NCBI GenBank assembly: GCA_009843725.1 | Contig: VYCX01000100.1 | Span: forward strand, 1-8,353 | Direction: 5' to 3' | From: Boseongicola sp. SB0675_bin_26 | GTDB lineage: Bacteria; Pseudomonadota; Alphaproteobacteria; Rhodobacterales; Rhodobacteraceae | DNA: 8,353 bases | Shown here: positions 5,904 to 8,353 of the stretch, piece after piece | Numbering within the stretch: position 1 is the first letter of the stretch | Layout: the number at the start of each line of letters is the position of its first letter | The notes under the pieces: model-generated | Databases searched by the model: none | Told to the model about the DNA's origin: nothing | What the model saw: the letters and a program-made list of their open reading frames with translations, nothing else | Made by a program: the position numbers and the translations under genes

Positions 5904-5906
5904 AAA
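5892..5906. promoter_or_regulatory. Putative GntR operator, dehydratase-proximal site
   Basis: TTTTGTCATACCAAA, core GTCATAC (again GTM-N-KAC), lies 49 bases before the dehydratase start. With the site at 5816-5830 it forms a long inverted repeat (5816-5833 against 5889-5906, 17 of 18 bases paired). The two centres are 76 bases apart, a little over seven helical turns, which could allow looping between two bound dimers. Confidence 0.7.
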
Positions 5907-5955
5907 TCGGAACGAGCCTTGCAATGATCAGGGCACATGCCGCTTGGGGACGCGC

Positions 5956-7080
5956 ATGCCGGTCATCTCAGACGTATCCGTTAGGCGCTTTGCCGTTCCG
6001 CTCGCGGAAGTTCTGACCGATGCCAAGCATGGCGACCACACGGAATTCGAGCTCGTTACGGCCACCGTTCGGACGGACGATGGCAAGGAAGGGACCGGAT
6101 ACACCTATACGGGCGGCAGGGGCGGAACGGCCATCGTGGCTTTGATCGAGCACGACCTGGCGCCCTTTCTGGCCGGTCAGGATGCCATCCAGGTCGAAAC
6201 GCTTCACGATGCCATGCAATGGCATGTTCACTACGTGGCCCGGGGCGGCGTCGCGTCTTTCGCGATTTCCGCCGTCGACATCGCCCTTTGGGACCTTCGC
6301 TGCAGGGCGGCCGGAAAGCCCCTCTGGCAGGTGGCTGGCGGAGCAAGTGACCGTTGCAGGGCTTACCGCGGAGGCATCGACCTGAATTTCCCGCTCGACA
6401 AGCTCGTCCGGCAGACCGAGGGGTTCGTCGACGCGGGATTCAATGCCGTGAAAATCAAGGTGGGCCAGCCGGAACTGGCAACCGATGTCGATCGTGTCCG
6501 CGCTGTCCGGGAGGTGCTTGGGCCAGACCGCAATTTCATGGTGGACGCAAACTACGCGTTCTCCGTGCCTGAGGCGATCATGGCCGCACACGCGTTTGCC
6601 GAACACGACATCCTCTGGTTCGAGGAACCGGTCATTCCAGACGACTATGCGGGGTACGCGCGGATCGCGGAGGCAACGGACGTGCCGCTGGCGATGGGCG
6701 AAAACCTGCACACGATTCACGAATTCGAGCACGCGTTCCGCGAAGCCGGGTTGAGCTACATCCAGCCGGACGCCTCCAATTGCGGTGGCATCACCGGCTG
6801 GCTTCGGGTTGCGGAACTGAGCGAGCGGCACGGCATCCCGGTCTGCAGCCATGGAATGCAGGAGCTTCACGTCAGTCTTGTGTCGGCGCGTCCCAACGCG
6901 GGCTGGCTTGAAGTGCACAGCTTTCCGATAGACGAGTATACGCACCGCCCGCTTGTCGTGGAGGATCACCTTGCCGTTGCTCCGAACGAGCCGGGCATTG
7001 GCGTTTCCTTCGACTGGGCGAAGCTTGAGGCCGCGCATGAAGCTGCGGGCCGGAACTCGAGGGCAGGCAAGGCGGCATGA
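5956..7080 (+). CDS. Mandelate racemase-family (enolase superfamily) acid-sugar dehydratase
   Basis: 374 residues. The N-terminal capping domain (about 1-125) contains [10 protein letters not shown]; the barrel follows. All mandelate racemase catalytic positions are present at a constant +2 offset: the KIK motif Lys166/Lys168, metal ligands Asp197 (VDAN), Glu223 (FEEP) and Glu249 (GEN), the Asp272-His299 dyad (QPDASN and CSHG) and Glu319 (WLEV). This means Mg2+-dependent proton abstraction at the carbon next to a carboxylate, with bases on both faces. In a catabolic operon with a kdgK-like kinase this most likely means dehydration of an aldonate or aldarate to a 2-keto-3-deoxy acid. The Lys-x-Lys pair argues against ManD/RspA-type mannonate dehydratases. 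Galactarate/talarate-type dehydration, a lactone cycloisomerase or an epimerase remain possible. ATG 5956 follows GGGGA (5946-5950) and is preferred over TTG 5944. Confidence 0.9.
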   Translation: MPVISDVSVRRFAVPLAEVLTDAKHGDHTEFELVTATVRTDDGKEGTGYTYTGGRGGTAIVALIEHDLAPFLAGQDAIQVETLHDAMQWHVHYVARGGVASFAISAVDIALWDLRCRAAGKPLWQVAGGASDRCRAYRGGIDLNFPLDKLVRQTEGFVDAGFNAVKIKVGQPELATDVDRVRAVREVLGPDRNFMVDANYAFSVPEAIMAAHAFAEHDILWFEEPVIPDDYAGYARIAEATDVPLAMGENLHTIHEFEHAFREAGLSYIQPDASNCGGITGWLRVAELSERHGIPVCSHGMQELHVSLVSARPNAGWLEVHSFPIDEYTHRPLVVEDHLAVAPNEPGIGVSFDWAKLEAAHEAAGRNSRAGKAA

Positions 7081-8114
7081 ACAGGGAAGTCGCGGCAGCA
7101 TTCTACCGAGGGAACAGGTCCTTCGCCGTCGAGACGAGGCGTGCAAGCGATCCCGGGCCGGGCGAGGTCGCGGTTCGCGTTGCCTACTGCGGAATATGCG
7201 GGACCGACATGCATGTCTTTCACGGAAACATGGATGCAAGGGTCGGCCTGAATCGCGTGATCGGGCACGAAATGTCCGGGAGCGTCGCGGCCGTCGGGGA
7301 AGGCGTGTCAGGTGTCGCCGTCGGACAGAAGGTCGTGGTGCGTCCTTTGGACCATTGCGGTGAGTGCCCGGCATGCACCGCGGGTCACAGGCACATCTGT
7401 CACAATCTCAGGTTTCTCGGACTCGATACGGATGGCGCAATGCAGGAGATCTGGAACGTGCCGGCACACACGCTCCATGCCTTGCCGGACGACCTGCGGA
7501 TGGATCACGCGGCGCTGATCGAGCCTGTCGCCGTGGCCTGCCACGACGTGCGGCGCTCGGCGCTGAGACCGGGCGAGACCGCGCTCGTCATCGGAGGCGG
7601 ACCGATCGGGATTCTCTGCGCGATGGTCGCGCGCGAACGCGGCGGCAGGGTCGTGCTCTCCGAGGTGAACCCGAACCGCATCGAAATTGCCCGCAGACTC
7701 GGATTCGACGTGGTCAATCCGGCAGAGGAAGACCTGTCGGCACTGGTCAACGAACGCACCGGCAAAAAGGGCGCGGATGTCGTCTTCGAGGTTTCGGGCA
7801 CGCAGGCCGGGGTCGATGCGATGACGGCCTGCGCAGCCGTGCGGGCACGGATCGTCATGGTGGCAATCCACGCCCGGAAGCCGCAGATCGACCTTTTCAA
7901 GTTTTTCTGGCGTGAGCTTGAACTCTTCGGCGCGCGCGTCTACGAGCCGGAGGACTACGAGCAGGCCGTCGCGATCATCGCCGGCGGCGGAGTTGATGCG
8001 GACACGGTCATAACGGATGTCAGCCCGTTGTCCGGCATCCAGGCGGCATTCGAGGCCTTGGACGGCAATCCGGCGGCACTGAAGAGCCTTATCAAGGTTG
8101 GAGACGGCGCATGA
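7077..8114 (+). CDS. Zinc-dependent alcohol/sugar dehydrogenase (MDR family)
   Basis: 345 residues of a medium-chain zinc dehydrogenase related to threonine, sorbitol, L-idonate and RspB-type enzymes. Catalytic zinc ligands are Cys41 (CGICGTD), His64 and Glu65 (GHE), with Glu149 in IEPVAVACH as the usual fourth contact. The structural zinc site is Cys94, Cys97, Cys100 and Cys108. The Rossmann domain has GGGPIG at 173-178 and Glu196 at the end of beta-2, which favours NAD+. It starts within the dehydratase stop (ATGA at 7077-7080), so translation is coupled. It is likely a cytoplasmic NAD+-linked oxidoreductase acting on a secondary hydroxyl of the same sugar acid. A mandelate-racemase-family gene followed by a zinc dehydrogenase is also the arrangement of rspAB in enteric bacteria. 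The exact hydroxyl oxidised cannot be read from the sequence. Confidence 0.9.
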   Translation: MNREVAAAFYRGNRSFAVETRRASDPGPGEVAVRVAYCGICGTDMHVFHGNMDARVGLNRVIGHEMSGSVAAVGEGVSGVAVGQKVVVRPLDHCGECPACTAGHRHICHNLRFLGLDTDGAMQEIWNVPAHTLHALPDDLRMDHAALIEPVAVACHDVRRSALRPGETALVIGGGPIGILCAMVARERGGRVVLSEVNPNRIEIARRLGFDVVNPAEEDLSALVNERTGKKGADVVFEVSGTQAGVDAMTACAAVRARIVMVAIHARKPQIDLFKFFWRELELFGARVYEPEDYEQAVAIIAGGGVDADTVITDVSPLSGIQAAFEALDGNPAALKSLIKVGDGA

Positions 8115-8353
8115 ACGTTCTTTCCGCATTCGACCTGACGGGAAAGACCGCGCTGGTCACCGGCGTGAGGCGCGGAATCGGACGCGGCATGGCCGAGGCG
8201 CTTGCCTCCGCCGGCGCCGACATCGTTGGCGTCAGCGCCAGCCTGGAGGACAAGGGCTCGGAGGTTGGCGCGACTGTTGTCGGCATGGGGCGCAGTTTTG
8301 CGGCCTACAAGGCCGACTTCGCGGATCGGGCGGCCCTGAACGCGCTTGTTGCG
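8111..8353 (+). CDS. SDR-family dehydrogenase, KduD-like, 5' part only
   Basis: The first 81 residues of an SDR cut by the window end. It begins [18 protein letters not shown]. The cofactor motif TGVRRGIG is at 17-24 and the acidic stretch YKADFAD near 68-74 corresponds to the adenine-contact D-x-x-D region. The opening LSAFxLxGKxAxVTGxxxGxGxGMA and AGADIVG resemble 2-deoxy-D-gluconate 3-dehydrogenase / KduD (2-keto-3-deoxygluconate-related ketoacid reductase), but the active-site Tyr-Lys lies outside the window. It overlaps the preceding dehydrogenase by 4 bases (ATGA at 8111-8114), making it the third coupled gene of the operon. It is less like the two left-hand SDRs than they are to each other. 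Likely an NAD(P)-dependent step on the same sugar acid. Confidence 0.88.
   Translation, partial: MNVLSAFDLTGKTALVTGVRRGIGRGMAEALASAGADIVGVSASLEDKGSEVGATVVGMGRSFAAYKADFADRAALNALVA

Noticed and set aside
5968..7374. Minus-strand open frame of 468 codons opposite the dehydratase
   Set aside because: It lies exactly antisense to a protein with a complete active site; composition is Arg/His/Val-biased and no domain is recognisable.

Overview
The window is a GC-rich stretch of proteobacterial chromosome, most likely alphaproteobacterial. That guess rests on codon use, dense operons with ATGA and TGATG junctions, and the mix of SDR, 3-hydroxyacyl-CoA-dehydrogenase-like, FadR-type GntR and enolase-superfamily genes. 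It is a carbohydrate-acid catabolic region. I see no rRNA, tRNA, CRISPR array, insertion sequence, integrase or phage gene.

Left half (1-4167, plus strand). The 3' end of one SDR dehydrogenase (1-402) is followed by a broken gene (402-796), an intact SDR (796-1536) and a 3-hydroxyacyl-CoA-dehydrogenase-like oxidoreductase (1536-2543). Next come a frameshifted, truncated GntR regulator (2784-3217), an intact SnoaL-like gene (3261-3881), and a short broken ORF with a strong ribosome binding site that looks like the start of a pyrroline-5-carboxylate-reductase-like gene (3919 to about 4100). Three decayed genes lie among four that look functional, so this half appears to be a catabolic locus being eroded.

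Right half (4168-8353). It holds a tidy divergent module. On the minus strand a FadR/FCD-type GntR regulator (5085-5801) is followed 5 bases later by a 2-keto-3-deoxygluconate-type kinase (4168-5079). On the plus strand are a mandelate-racemase-family acid-sugar dehydratase (5956-7080), a zinc alcohol dehydrogenase (7077-8114) and a KduD-like SDR (8111 to the window end), joined by 4-base ATGA overlaps. The 154-base divergent spacer carries two nearly identical operator-like sites in mirror orientation, each with the GTM-N-KAC core typical of FadR-type regulators.

Inferred logic: the dehydrogenases oxidise a sugar or sugar acid, the enolase-superfamily enzyme dehydrates an aldonate or related acid to a 2-keto-3-deoxy acid, and the PfkB kinase phosphorylates that product for aldol cleavage. 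The aldolase and any transporter are not in this window. The exact substrate cannot be read from the sequence. I do not see an obviously new type of system; the most interesting points are the operator pair, the substrate-orphan dehydratase module and the unusually readable gene decay on the left.
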